A stretch of DNA of 64,000 nt. Source: UBA3478 sp965662045 (GTDB lineage: Bacteria; Bacteroidota; Bacteroidia; Flavobacteriales; Flavobacteriaceae). The stretch lies in assembly GCA_965662045.1 (NCBI GenBank), contig CBFIGE010000008.1, forward strand, positions 59,920-123,919, read 5' to 3'. The position numbers were made by a program, and so were the translations under genes. The notes below the pieces were generated by a model that was given only the letters and a program-made list of their open reading frames with translations, did not search any database and was not told where the DNA came from. The number at the start of each line of letters is the position of its first letter. Positions within the stretch are counted from its first letter, which is position 1. Below are positions 1-8,962 of this stretch, in pieces.

Positions 1-526
1 TTTGTACCGAAATTTGATTTGCAGATTCAAAGTAAGCTGATCCTCCATTTAAAGCAAAACTATCTGCGTGAAATCCCAAAGCTAAAAATGTGTAATAACT
101 GACCACACTGACCAAATTTGAATTTGGTGCATTTAGATTAAGCGCAAGAGGTGTACCCATTTCATATCTGAAATTAACTGAAGGGTCATTTATCAATAAA
201 AGAGGTGTCTGGTAGGATGTATTATAAACCGGTCGATTATAGCTAATTTGAAGGGTACATTGATAAACATCATTTTCATATTCATTCACAATGAAATAGT
301 ATCTAATGTTTAACCGAGATTGATCTGGATATACTTCGGAAGACCAGTTTGTTGAATTTAAAAAAGACTTTAGACTTGATTGTAAGTTTTGAAACTGCTG
401 AATATTTGTTTGATTGATTTGGTCGGTATTAAAAAACACTTCGGCATTGATTTGTTGGGCAAAAGAAAATTGCACCTGCATGAACAAGAACAACATACCC
501 AGAAGACCTAGTATTTTAATTTTCAT
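1..526 (-). CDS. DUF4835 family protein, N-terminal part (cut by window edge)
   Basis: The reading frame starts at 526 and runs off the left edge without a stop, so only about 175 N-terminal residues are visible. It begins with a signal peptide (KIKILGLLGMLFLFMQVQF, then a cut after SFAQ), so the mature protein is exported. The region after it (Q-I-N-A-E-V-F-F-N-T-D-Q-I) resembles the start of DUF4835, a flavobacterial family of unknown role that normally follows coaBC; a link to the envelope or secretion is only a guess. The start overlaps the coaBC stop by 11 bp, so the two are probably co-translated. Family assignment rests on memory of the family plus gene order. Confidence 0.8.
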   Translation of the reverse strand, partial: MKIKILGLLGMLFLFMQVQFSFAQQINAEVFFNTDQINQTNIQQFQNLQSSLKSFLNSTNWSSEVYPDQSRLNIRYYFIVNEYENDVYQCTLQISYNRPVYNTSYQTPLLLINDPSVNFRYEMGTPLALNLNAPNSNLVSVVSYYTFLALGFHADSFALNGGSAYFESANQISVQ

Positions 527-1724
527 TATTTATTTTCAAAATTTCTACCCAAATATCTTTAGCTACCTCTCTTTTTTCCTTCAGAGGAATCGATTTTTGA
601 ACATTATCAACAGTTATAAAATCAACCTTGTTGGTGGTATTCCCAAAACCAGCCCCTTCCACTTTCAGTGAATTTAATACAATAGCATCTAAATTTTTTG
701 TTCTTAATTTTTTAGACGCATTTTCTAATTCATTTTCAGTTTCGAGCGCAAATCCAATTAAAAGCTGGTGTTTCTTAATTTGCCCAAGCTCAAAAAGGAT
801 GTCTTTGGTCTTTACCAGTTCTAAATTAAGAGAATCTCCTGACTTTTTTATTTTTTCGTTTTCTATCGCCCTAGGTTGATAATCTCCAACGGCTGCAGCC
901 GATATTACAATTGTAGATTCATCAAAGTTTTTAATCATCTCATCTCTCATTTCATCAACGGTTTCAACATTTGTGATATGTACGTTTGGATTGTTCAAAT
1001 TTAAATGTACTGGACCACTGATTAGTTTAACCTCTGCTCCTAAAATTGCAGCCTGTTCTGCCAACATGTATCCCATTGTCCCAGTGGATGGATTACTGAT
1101 AAATCTTACTGGATCTAAATACGCTCTGGTAGGACCTGCTGATATCAAGACCCTGTGACCTTTAAGAGGCTTATTAGAATCACATATCTCTATCATTTCC
1201 CCTAATATCTCTTCGGGTTCAGCCATTCTTCCTTTTCCATGTAAACCACTAGCAAGAAATCCTTCACGAGAATCTATGAGGTGTATACCTTGTTTTCTCA
1301 AGACATTAAAATTTTCTTGAGTAGTTTGATGTTTGTACATCTCTAAGTCCATTGCTGGTGCGACAAAAGTGTCACCTCTAAAAGATAAAAAACAGGCAGT
1401 TACAATATTGTCGCAAAGACCCTGAGCCATTTTTGTCAAAGTATTTGCAGTGGCAGGAGCAACAAGAAGGATATCTGCCCAGTCAGATAAATGAACATGA
1501 TTGTTCCACTTAAAGCTACCTTTATTCTCTTCAATAAGTTCAGTGTAAACTTCGTGACCCGACAAGGCTGCTAATGTCAGTGGAGTTACGAAGTCTTTAG
1601 CCGCTGGAGTCATTACAACTTTAACCTCAGCGCCTTCTTTTTGGAGTAAACGCACTATAAGTGCAGACTTGTATGCAGCGATGCCTCCTGTAACAGCTAA
1701 TAGAATTTTTGAACCAGAAAGCAT
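516..1724 (-). CDS. coaBC: Bifunctional phosphopantothenoylcysteine decarboxylase / phosphopantothenate-cysteine ligase
   Basis: Catalyses two successive cytosolic steps of coenzyme A synthesis: CTP-dependent joining of phosphopantothenate to cysteine (CoaB) and FMN-dependent decarboxylation (CoaC). The CoaC half shows GGIAAYK (residues 13-19), the catalytic His region NNHVHL (about 74-79) and the substrate motif PAMDLEM (123-129). The CoaB half starts near residue 190 with the dinucleotide-like motif around DPVRFISN and has the KIKK motif near 290. The 402-residue length is normal. Two positions in the CoaB loop differ from the usual form: TRAYLDPVR instead of T-x-E-x-x-DPVR, and STGTMG instead of S-S/T-G-K-M-G. 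Lies 14 bp after rpoZ in the leftward operon. Confidence 0.95.
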   Translation of the reverse strand: MLSGSKILLAVTGGIAAYKSALIVRLLQKEGAEVKVVMTPAAKDFVTPLTLAALSGHEVYTELIEENKGSFKWNNHVHLSDWADILLVAPATANTLTKMAQGLCDNIVTACFLSFRGDTFVAPAMDLEMYKHQTTQENFNVLRKQGIHLIDSREGFLASGLHGKGRMAEPEEILGEMIEICDSNKPLKGHRVLISAGPTRAYLDPVRFISNPSTGTMGYMLAEQAAILGAEVKLISGPVHLNLNNPNVHITNVETVDEMRDEMIKNFDESTIVISAAAVGDYQPRAIENEKIKKSGDSLNLELVKTKDILFELGQIKKHQLLIGFALETENELENASKKLRTKNLDAIVLNSLKVEGAGFGNTTNKVDFITVDNVQKSIPLKEKREVAKDIWVEILKINNEN

Positions 1725-1738
1725 GTTACGTTAGAGAG

Positions 1739-2065
1739 TTATTCTTCTCTCTCAGTATTTCTGAAATAGATTTTGTCGTTTAACCACTCCTCTACGGCTA
1801 ATGCGTGTGGCTTAGGAAGTTTTTCATAAAATTTTGAAACCTCAATTTGCTCCTTATTTTCGAAAACCTCTTCAAGATTATCACTGTAAGTGGCAAACTC
1901 TTCTAATTTTTCAAGTAACTCTTTCTTGATTTCTGAATTAATTTGAATCGCTCTTTTGGCTACTACCGAAATGGATTCATAAATGTTTTCAGTTTTCTCA
2001 TCAAATTCGTTCTTATCAATTGTTGTAGTTGATACAGAAGCGCTAGTATTTCTCAAGTTTGCCAT
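1739..2065 (-). CDS. rpoZ: DNA-directed RNA polymerase omega subunit, Bacteroidota type
   Basis: 108 residues, the usual size for the omega-like subunit in Flavobacteriia. Omega binds the beta-prime subunit and helps RNA polymerase assemble. The central part (NIYESISVVAKRAIQINSEI, about residues 28-47) corresponds to the conserved omega core in which an R-A-x-Q-I stretch contacts beta-prime. The C-terminal part (SKFYEKLPKPHALAVEEWL) is typical of the Bacteroidota version and not of the E. coli protein. It sits between bamD (18 bp upstream) and coaBC, the same arrangement as in other flavobacteria. Sure of the family, less so of any function beyond it. Confidence 0.88.
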   Translation of the reverse strand: MANLRNTSASVSTTTIDKNEFDEKTENIYESISVVAKRAIQINSEIKKELLEKLEEFATYSDNLEEVFENKEQIEVSKFYEKLPKPHALAVEEWLNDKIYFRNTEREE

Positions 2066-2083
2066 ATTTAATAGGGTATAATA

Positions 2084-2956
2084 TTATTTTTCTGTAGTGG
2101 GTTCTGTCGTTTCGGTCGCATTAATTCTACTAAAATCAACCTCTCCTTGCAGACCGGCATCAATAATTGAAAAGAGCATTAAAGATTCTTTTTCATATTT
2201 GGATTGAGGATAATTCTTTTGAAATAAATCAAAATACTCCTTAGCTGTTTTAAAGCGCTCCTTCATTTTATCAAAAGTACTGTTCATAGCTAATTGGGTT
2301 GATGATTTCATTCGAATATAATATGCTTCTTCTCGGTAAATAGAGCCTGGGTTTTCAGATATAAAGTTATCCATGGATTTCATAGAAGCCTTTAGAACAG
2401 GAAAGTTAAACTCACCTAAACGATCAAATTGTTTACCAATTTCGAATGCCTTGAGTTCTTTTTTAATTCCCAACTCGATAGCCATTTCACTCGCCTGATC
2501 AAAGAATTCTGAATTTGGATAGGTATTGATAAATAATTGTAGTTTAGACAGTGCCTTATCTGTATCAGATTGATCTAAAGAATATTTAGGAGACAACAAA
2601 TAGTAGCTCTTCGCCTCATAAAATTTAGCTTGTTCCCTTTTGTCAGAACCAGGATAAGACTTTATAAATCTATCGAATTGATACGACGATAAATAATACG
2701 ACTTGGTTTTAAATTGGGCATCCGCAAAGAAAAATGACAAACGCTCACCTTGTGGTTTACCAACATATTTCGGAGCGATTAATTCAAAGAGGTGCTTTGC
2801 ACGAGGGTAATCTTCCTCTTCGTAATACTTCATAGCATACTCGTACATCTCCTTATTGTCGTTGTTTTTTAATACTTTTTGATATTCGTTACAAGAAACA
2901 AACAGACAAGTGAATAATGTTAAAAAGGTCAACCTTTGTAATTGATTTCTAAGCAT
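2084..2956 (-). CDS. bamD: Outer membrane protein assembly factor BamD (lipoprotein)
   Basis: Lipoprotein subunit of the BAM complex that folds beta-barrel proteins into the outer membrane. The N-terminus has a lipoprotein signal ending in L-F-V-S-C, so Cys22 is the likely lipidated residue. The rest is a series of TPR-like helical repeats starting with YEYAMKYYEEEDYPRAKHLF, the pattern expected for BamD, with recurring F-x-x-x-I-x-x-Y-P-x-S elements (IKSYPGS, INTYPNS, QKNYPQS). 290 residues, somewhat longer than E. coli BamD (about 245) as is usual in Bacteroidota. Leftward operon with dapA upstream and rpoZ downstream. Confidence 0.92.
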   Translation of the reverse strand: MLRNQLQRLTFLTLFTCLFVSCNEYQKVLKNNDNKEMYEYAMKYYEEEDYPRAKHLFELIAPKYVGKPQGERLSFFFADAQFKTKSYYLSSYQFDRFIKSYPGSDKREQAKFYEAKSYYLLSPKYSLDQSDTDKALSKLQLFINTYPNSEFFDQASEMAIELGIKKELKAFEIGKQFDRLGEFNFPVLKASMKSMDNFISENPGSIYREEAYYIRMKSSTQLAMNSTFDKMKERFKTAKEYFDLFQKNYPQSKYEKESLMLFSIIDAGLQGEVDFSRINATETTEPTTEK

Positions 2957-2965
2957 CCTGCAAAA

Positions 2966-3883
2966 TTACGCAATATGCGGCAAAGAAAAAAGCTTAATTG
3001 CCCTACAAGCTATGCTGATCTTTTGACTTAAATCTGAGGAAGCTTTAATTAGTGGTAAACGCAGGACTGAAGAGCACAATTCCATTTCTCTCAAGATAGC
3101 CTTAATACCGGTTGGATTACCCTCTATAGATGTACAATCTATCAATTCTTCTAGTTGTGAGAACAATTCAACGCATTTTTCTCGCTCACCTTTTCGCGCT
3201 AAAGTCATCATTTTAGAAAATTGAGCTGGAATAGCAGCAGCAACAACAGAAATGACACCATGACCACCTATTAGTTCGCTGTAAATCGCAGTAGAATCAT
3301 CACCTGAAATAAGAGCAAAGTCATGTGGAACCTGATCGATTAATTGTTTGAAATGCTTTAAATCTCCGCTAGCCTCTTTTAATCCGATAACATTATCTAG
3401 CTCATTAGCAATTTTAACAACGGTATCACCATCTAAATTCACTCCCGTTCTTGATGGAACATTGTAAGCAAGAATTGGTAAATCGATGTTGGTATTTAAA
3501 AATTCATAATATGCAAATAACCCTTGTTGAGAAGGACGAATATAGAAAGGTGTTACGCACATTACTGCGTGATAGTCCTCGCTAGGCAACATCTTAAATT
3601 CCTGACATAACTTTTGAGGACTAGTTCCGCTTAGACCAAGTACTAAAGGTACTCTACCCGAAACTTGATCACCAACAAAACGAGCTATTTTAATTTTCTC
3701 TTCAAGGGATAATAATGGTGTTTCAGCAGTAGTGCCAAGGACTATGAAATACTGTACACCTTGAGAAATATTGAATTCAATAATATTCTTTAAAGAATCG
3801 AAATCAATATTAAAATCGTTATGATAAGGAGTTGGCAGTGCGACTCCCAAACTGTATTGCTCACTTCTAAAATCTATATGCAT
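2966..3883 (-). CDS. dapA: 4-hydroxy-tetrahydrodipicolinate synthase
   Basis: Condenses pyruvate with aspartate semialdehyde, the first committed step toward diaminopimelate and lysine. The pyruvate-binding Schiff-base lysine is K169 in the motif IGLKEASGD, and the catalytic tyrosine is Y140 in AYNVPSRTG. The substrate-loop motif reads GTTAET (residues 50-55), the form I expect in Bacteroidota, instead of GTTGES. 305 residues, close to the normal 290-300. Its ATG follows directly on the stop codon of the upstream DUF6913 gene with no spacer (TAA-ATG), which suggests translational coupling. Another DAP gene, dapF, lies at 14.2 kb. Confidence 0.95.
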   Translation of the reverse strand: MHIDFRSEQYSLGVALPTPYHNDFNIDFDSLKNIIEFNISQGVQYFIVLGTTAETPLLSLEEKIKIARFVGDQVSGRVPLVLGLSGTSPQKLCQEFKMLPSEDYHAVMCVTPFYIRPSQQGLFAYYEFLNTNIDLPILAYNVPSRTGVNLDGDTVVKIANELDNVIGLKEASGDLKHFKQLIDQVPHDFALISGDDSTAIYSELIGGHGVISVVAAAIPAQFSKMMTLARKGEREKCVELFSQLEELIDCTSIEGNPTGIKAILREMELCSSVLRLPLIKASSDLSQKISIACRAIKLFSLPHIA

Positions 3884-4393
3884 TTACTGTACTAACTTTG
3901 AAATAACAGATTTAAATGTTTCAAATTCTTTGATACTACTATCAATTTCAATGTCGTTCAGTATGTTGTTTGAAGAAGAGAATCCAATTCTAATTTTAGA
4001 TTTAGATTGCAGTGAAATGAGACTAAGAATTAGAGGACTATTCTCAAAGTAATTGAAAAGCAAATCGTATTCCCTATGCACAAAATCATCAAAAAACTTA
4101 TTGTTTATAGAGCCCTTCCATCCTAAATCATCTTTTGTACAATACTGTATCCCAAAAGGGACCAATTTTTCTTCTTTCTTTTTGTAACCTAAAATGAACA
4201 TTCTTGTCTTTGGCACGTCAAGCGTTTCGCATAAATCGTATAATTTGTCCGTTTCGTTGAACTGATTCATGTCTACAAGAACTGCAACATTTTTGTGCTT
4301 ACCGTTAAAAGCATAGTTTCTAACCGCTTTATCTGATAAATTATTTCTAATTTGCCAGCGTCCCGACAACCATTTTAAGGCTTGAACAATCAT
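3884..4393 (-). CDS. DUF6913-like protein of unknown function
   Basis: 169 residues, no signal peptide and no clear membrane segment, so probably cytosolic. I recognise it only as the conserved uncharacterised family (DUF6913) that sits between ligA and dapA in flavobacteria. Visible features are a basic N-terminal helix, an alternating beta/alpha middle (VAVLVDMNQF, TRMFILGYKK), and F-D-D-F-V-H-R-E-Y-D-L-L-F-N-Y followed by a hydrophobic strand. No catalytic motif can be named. The gene ends immediately before the dapA start and begins 115 bp after the ligA stop, so it is probably the first gene of the dapA-bamD-rpoZ-coaBC transcript. Confidence 0.75.
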   Translation of the reverse strand: MIVQALKWLSGRWQIRNNLSDKAVRNYAFNGKHKNVAVLVDMNQFNETDKLYDLCETLDVPKTRMFILGYKKKEEKLVPFGIQYCTKDDLGWKGSINNKFFDDFVHREYDLLFNYFENSPLILSLISLQSKSKIRIGFSSSNNILNDIEIDSSIKEFETFKSVISKLVQ

Positions 4394-4508
4394 TGACTTT
4401 ACAAATATGAAGGATTAATAGAGTTCAGGATAGATTTATTCATTGTTTTGTGAAATTAGAAACAAATTGCAAAATAAAAGATGATTTGTAACAAAATTGA
4501 TGAAAAAA

Positions 4509-6533
4509 TCAGTTTACATCTGACAAATTATTGAGTTTATTTTCAAATTCAATTTCTGAACAAATGGGTATATTCAATGATTCTGCTTTCTTCTTTTTGG
4601 CTGGACCCATTTGGTTTCCAGCGATTAACATATCAGTTTTAGCAGATATAGACGAAACGTTTTTACCTCCTAATTCTTCTATCAACTGTTTTATTTCACT
4701 TCTACTATAATTATCAAAAACACCAGAGACCACGATATTTTTTCCTTCAAAAAGCTGTATTTTTTGACTTTGATTAGTTTGAGAAATCTCAAAAACTAAA
4801 CCCTCTTGTTTTAATCGTTCAATGGTAATTTGATTAGATTCCAGCGCAAAAAAGGATAAAACACTCTCTGCTATTCTTGGACCAATTTCATTGATTGCCA
4901 CAAGCTCTTCATAAGTAGCGCAACTCAGCTCATCTATTGATTCAAATTGCTTTGCTAAAGTTTTAGCAACGGTCTGTCCTACGTGGCGAATACCAATACC
5001 GAATAGAACCTTAGCAAAAGGTTTATCTTTTGATTTTAGCACACCTTCTAACAGGTTATCCACTGATTTTTGCGCCATTCGATCTAAAACAAGCAATTCT
5101 TCTGCCTTGAGCTTATACAGGTCTTCTACACGATTGATTAGACCTTCATCAACTAATTGAGAAACAGTCTCAGAACCCAAACCTTCAATATCCATGGCGT
5201 TTCTCGAAATGAAATGTTGAATTCTACCCTTTATTTGCGGAGGACAATACTCTGTATTGGAACAATAATGTTGAGCCTCTCCTTCAATTCGAGTCAACTT
5301 TGTACCACACTCCGGACAATTTTCAATAAAATTTACAAGGGCATTTTGATTGCCTTCGCCTGAAACCACAGCAACAATTTTAGGAATAATCTCCCCTCCT
5401 TTTTCAACATAAACTCGGTCATTGATGCACAATCCTAATTTATCAATCTGATCTTTGTTGTGTAACGATGCTCTTTTTACTATGGTGCCAGCCAGTAATA
5501 CTGGTTCCAATTGTGCTACTGGAGTTATCGCTCCTGTTCGCCCCACTTGATAAACAACATCAACTAATGTGGTAATTGCATTTTCAGATTCAAACTTAAA
5601 GGCCAAGGCCCACCGTGGCGATTTTGAGGTGGCGCCAAGAAGCTCCTGTTCCTCAAGTGAATTTACTTTAAAAACTATACCATCAATCTCAAAAGGCAAA
5701 TCATTTTTTCGCTCGGCCCAATGCTTTATAAAATCTTGTATCTCATCTAAGTTTTTGCATAATTTGTAATGTTCAGGAATCTTAAATCCTAATGCAGATA
5801 AGGATTCCAAAACTTCTAATTGGGTTTTGAAAGGTAAGTTTTCCCCAGCAACTGCATAAGGCAAACAAGTTAATTTTCGCTTCGCTACCTCACCGCTATC
5901 CTGAAGCTTGAGCGACCCTGAAGCAGTGTTTCTAGGATTCATATAAGTGCTTAAACCCAAACTACTACGTTCGTTATTAATGCGTTCAAATTCACTTTTT
6001 TCAAGAACAACCTCACCTCTTATTTCAAAAAAAGCAGGAAAATCAGCCCTCAACTCCAGTGGCACAGTTCTAACCGTTTTAATATTTGATGTGACAACAT
6101 CTCCTTGAAAACCATCTCCCCTAGTTATAGCGCTACTCAACTTACCATTCTCATAAATTAGATTAATTGAAGCACCGTCATATTTCAGTTCGCAGCTTAT
6201 CTCAATGTGCTCACGACCCGTTTCATCTTTGATAAATTTCAAGCATCGATAATACCAACTAACAAACTCTTCAAAACTGTATGCATTGTCAAGGGAATAC
6301 ATCCTATGAGGATGATTTTTATGTTCGAAGTTTTTAGTTATGCTGCCCCCTACGCGAACTGTAGGTGAGTGTTTATCATACAATTCGGGGTAAAGTCGTT
6401 CTAATTCTTCCAACCGTTTGAGCTTTAAATCGAATTCATAATCACTTATTTCTGGTTGATCCAGAATATAATAATTGTGATTGTGGATTTGAATTTCTTT
6501 TCTAAGCTGTTGTATCTCTGCTCTTTCTGTCAT
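4509..6533 (-). CDS. ligA: NAD-dependent DNA ligase
   Basis: Seals nicks during replication and repair using NAD+. Full-length at 674 residues. The Ia domain is N-terminal (HNHNYYILDQPEISDYEFD), followed by the adenylation domain with the AMP-accepting lysine K117 in CELKYDGAS. Next come the OB fold, a four-cysteine zinc finger (CPECGTKL ... HYCSNTEYC), helix-hairpin-helix repeats (IGIRHVGQTVAKTLA) and a C-terminal BRCT domain starting near residue 590 (FEGKNIVVSGVF). All domains are present and in order. Its start overlaps the prmC stop by 4 bp (ATGA), so the two are translationally coupled. Confidence 0.97.
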   Translation of the reverse strand: MTERAEIQQLRKEIQIHNHNYYILDQPEISDYEFDLKLKRLEELERLYPELYDKHSPTVRVGGSITKNFEHKNHPHRMYSLDNAYSFEEFVSWYYRCLKFIKDETGREHIEISCELKYDGASINLIYENGKLSSAITRGDGFQGDVVTSNIKTVRTVPLELRADFPAFFEIRGEVVLEKSEFERINNERSSLGLSTYMNPRNTASGSLKLQDSGEVAKRKLTCLPYAVAGENLPFKTQLEVLESLSALGFKIPEHYKLCKNLDEIQDFIKHWAERKNDLPFEIDGIVFKVNSLEEQELLGATSKSPRWALAFKFESENAITTLVDVVYQVGRTGAITPVAQLEPVLLAGTIVKRASLHNKDQIDKLGLCINDRVYVEKGGEIIPKIVAVVSGEGNQNALVNFIENCPECGTKLTRIEGEAQHYCSNTEYCPPQIKGRIQHFISRNAMDIEGLGSETVSQLVDEGLINRVEDLYKLKAEELLVLDRMAQKSVDNLLEGVLKSKDKPFAKVLFGIGIRHVGQTVAKTLAKQFESIDELSCATYEELVAINEIGPRIAESVLSFFALESNQITIERLKQEGLVFEISQTNQSQKIQLFEGKNIVVSGVFDNYSRSEIKQLIEELGGKNVSSISAKTDMLIAGNQMGPAKKKKAESLNIPICSEIEFENKLNNLSDVN

Positions 6534-7378
6534 TCTCGAATATTCACTTCAATAAATCTTTTTTTATCGTTGAGGTCTTGATGAATCTCGACATCTCCTA
6601 GAGGTCTCACCAAATCGAATAAGCTATCAAAACATTTTGGGTTAATCTCCAAAAAAAGACTTCGAGTTTTCAAATTTCCAAAGTTAATAGATTGAACGAT
6701 AGCCTTGTAATATTTTAAGGGGTCAGAATCGGGAACGAACAGTGCAGTTTCTGGCTCAAAATCACGAACATTGCTGTGTATTAATTTTTTTTCTGATTCA
6801 AGTACATATGGCGGATTTGAAACAATGATATCAAAATATTGTGCCGAAATAAAATTGCACATATCGCACTGCTTAAAATCAATAAAATATCCATGAGAAA
6901 GTGAATTATAATTTGCAACATCCAAGGCTTTTTGAGAAATATCCACACCTACTATAGAGGCATTTTGAAATTTTGACTTTAAGGCTATTGAAATACAACC
7001 ACTACCCGTTCCTAAATCTAGAATCTGAAGTTCTGAACTTTTTCTGTTTTGATATTTTGAGTAAATAAGTCGCACTAATTCTTCAGTTTCCGGTCTTGGA
7101 ATGAGCACACTTGAATTCACTTTAAAACTGAGGTCGAAAAAAAAAGCCTGTTCGGTAAGGTACTGGATGGGAGTACACCGATTCAAGCTACTAAGACCCT
7201 CATTAAATTTATTAATTTGGAGTGTATTTAATTTTTTTTCAGGGGTATACACATGAATATGAGGATTGACAAACATATATTCTTGTAAAAAAAACTTATA
7301 CACGGAACTGAGTTCATTTTGGTCATAAATCGAAGACAAAGTATCAATAAACAAACCCTTTGCTGTTATCCAATTCAT
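6530..7378 (-). CDS. prmC: Peptide chain release factor N5-glutamine methyltransferase
   Basis: Methylates the glutamine of the GGQ motif in release factors RF1 and RF2, using S-adenosylmethionine. The class I methyltransferase fold is seen from LQILDLGTGSGCISIAL (SAM-binding motif I) through VGVDISQKAL to the signature NPPY (SNPPYVLESE), which binds the target glutamine. The N-terminal helical domain (about residues 1-90) contains PIQYLTEQAFFFDLSF and PRPETEEL, also typical of PrmC. 282 residues is normal. It overlaps ligA by 4 bp and follows the GNAT gene after 3 bp. Confidence 0.94.
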   Translation of the reverse strand: MNWITAKGLFIDTLSSIYDQNELSSVYKFFLQEYMFVNPHIHVYTPEKKLNTLQINKFNEGLSSLNRCTPIQYLTEQAFFFDLSFKVNSSVLIPRPETEELVRLIYSKYQNRKSSELQILDLGTGSGCISIALKSKFQNASIVGVDISQKALDVANYNSLSHGYFIDFKQCDMCNFISAQYFDIIVSNPPYVLESEKKLIHSNVRDFEPETALFVPDSDPLKYYKAIVQSINFGNLKTRSLFLEINPKCFDSLFDLVRPLGDVEIHQDLNDKKRFIEVNIRE

Positions 7379-7381
7379 AGG

Positions 7382-7870
7382 TTAAAGGCTTAGGGTCATA
7401 AACACCGAACATGTGGGATGTCCAGTTTCACCTATTGGCTCATCGATGTATTCAAAACCAAAATTTTTATATAATCGTTGAGCAGTTTGCATTTGAGGCA
7501 TGGTTTCAATGTAACAAAGTGAATAGCCGTCATTTTTAGCCTCTTTAAGAACCTTTTGCATCATTAAAACACCCAAACCTTTACCTCTTGTTTGCGGGTA
7601 GAAATACATTTTTTGAATCTCACAAATATGAGCTTCACAATTTAGAACAGGACCATATCCACAACCTCCGAGGACATTTTTATTTTCATCAACAATCACA
7701 AAATACTTTGCACGGGATATATCTCTATAATACTCATGTAGACTAAAAAGAAAAGGATCGGAGTAAGCAGTTCCTTCTTTAGGCACTTTATGTTCGATTA
7801 AAACTTGCTGAATGAGGGCTCCCATTTGTTGATTATCCTCTTGTTCAATTGCCCTTATTTTCATTTTCAA
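7382..7870 (-). CDS. GNAT family N-acetyltransferase
   Basis: A 162-residue single-domain GNAT enzyme that would transfer an acetyl group from acetyl-CoA to an unknown acceptor. The acetyl-CoA binding motif A is clear: MYFYPQTRGKGLGVLMMQKV (Q/R-x-x-G-x-G/A, about residues 92-111), followed by the motif B region YIETMPQMQTAQRLYKNFGF. The substrate cannot be told from sequence. First gene of the leftward ligA cluster, with 33 bp between it and the divergent ribD. A second methionine two codons in is an equally good start. Confidence 0.85.
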   Translation of the reverse strand: MKMKIRAIEQEDNQQMGALIQQVLIEHKVPKEGTAYSDPFLFSLHEYYRDISRAKYFVIVDENKNVLGGCGYGPVLNCEAHICEIQKMYFYPQTRGKGLGVLMMQKVLKEAKNDGYSLCYIETMPQMQTAQRLYKNFGFEYIDEPIGETGHPTCSVFMTLSL

Positions 7871-7891
7871 GAAACTTTTTTATTTAGATAA

Positions 7892-7899
7892 TACCTTTG
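7892..7899 (+). promoter_or_regulatory. Candidate -7 box for ribD
   Basis: TACCTTTG matches the Bacteroidota -7 consensus TAnnTTTG exactly. It ends only 4 bp before the GTG start codon used for ribD, so transcription would begin at or next to the start codon. No good -33 TTTG is seen. Confidence 0.45.
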
Positions 7900-7903
7900 T
7901 AGT

Positions 7904-8962
7904 GTGAAGATACATGAAAAATACATGAGCCGTGCAATTCAAATTGCGCAAAAAGGGAGTATTCAAAGTAGGCCAAATCCTTCAGTAGGCTGCGTTGTAG
8001 TCATGAATGAATGTGTCTTGTCTGAGGCCCACACTTCAGGTTATGGGGGTCCACATGCAGAAGTGAATGCCCTTAGAAAAATTCCGATTAACACCAATCT
8101 GAGTGCAGCCACATTATATGTTACTTTAGAGCCTTGTAATCATTTCGGTAAAACACCACCTTGCTCACACTACATCGTAGAAAGAGGTGTGAAAAATGTC
8201 GTTATAGGTATTGTTGACCCCAATCCCTTAGTAGCTGAAAAAGGTATTGCTCATCTTCGTAAAAATGGAGTTTCAGTCAGCACCGGAATTCTAGAAAAAG
8301 AATGTCAACATCTTCATCGACATTTTACCTGTACGATACTAAATAAAAGGCCTTTTATCCACCTTAAATGGGCGCAATCAGCAGATGGTTTCATTGCTCC
8401 TAAAGAAGTGAATCGGGCTGAAAATCACAGACCCTTTTGGATTTCTAATTATGAGAGTAAACAATTTGCACATTTATTGAGAACCCAATACTCGGCAATT
8501 TTGATAGGAAGTAAAACACTTTTGAGAGACAACACCGAATTAAATGTTCGGCTTTGGAAAGGACCAAATCCTCTGCGCGTAATATTTTGGGGAAATCCTA
8601 AAGTTTCTGACTTGACAATATTTAAAAACAAAATCCCCACACTAATACTCTCTAGGCATCAGACAGAAAATGCTGACTTCCCAGATCACATTGAAGTACA
8701 AAAGGTTGCACATGACGAAGATTCCATTAAATTTCTCTTCCGTCTACTGGCTCAAAAAGGCATTCAAAGTTTGTTGGTTGAAGGAGGAGCAGAAACATTA
8801 AATTCATTTATTAATGAGGGACTGTACGACGAAATTACAGTAATAGAAAACACCGATTTAAAACTTAAAAGTGGAATTAAAGCTCCTGTTTTTAATCGGT
8901 CTTCAAGGATAGAGATTATTGAGCACCGTACAGATGTAATTAGCACCCACAAGTATGGATAA
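7904..8962 (+). CDS. ribD: Bifunctional riboflavin biosynthesis deaminase/reductase
   Basis: Second and third steps of riboflavin synthesis: deamination of the diaminopyrimidine product of GTP cyclohydrolase II, then NADPH-dependent reduction of the ribose. The deaminase domain has its zinc ligands and catalytic Glu in PHAEVNALR (about residues 50-58) and EPCNHFGKTPPC (about 75-90). The reductase domain starts near residue 145 (RPFIHLKWAQSADGFIAP) and includes SLLVEGGAETLNSF. Length 352 is normal. The start is uncertain: GTG at 7904 preserves an N-terminus (MKIHEKYM) I know from relatives, but a promoter box ends 4 bp before it; ATG at 7925 is the alternative. Overlaps the next gene by 8 bp. 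Confidence 0.93.
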   Translation: MKIHEKYMSRAIQIAQKGSIQSRPNPSVGCVVVMNECVLSEAHTSGYGGPHAEVNALRKIPINTNLSAATLYVTLEPCNHFGKTPPCSHYIVERGVKNVVIGIVDPNPLVAEKGIAHLRKNGVSVSTGILEKECQHLHRHFTCTILNKRPFIHLKWAQSADGFIAPKEVNRAENHRPFWISNYESKQFAHLLRTQYSAILIGSKTLLRDNTELNVRLWKGPNPLRVIFWGNPKVSDLTIFKNKIPTLILSRHQTENADFPDHIEVQKVAHDEDSIKFLFRLLAQKGIQSLLVEGGAETLNSFINEGLYDEITVIENTDLKLKSGIKAPVFNRSSRIEIIEHRTDVISTHKYG

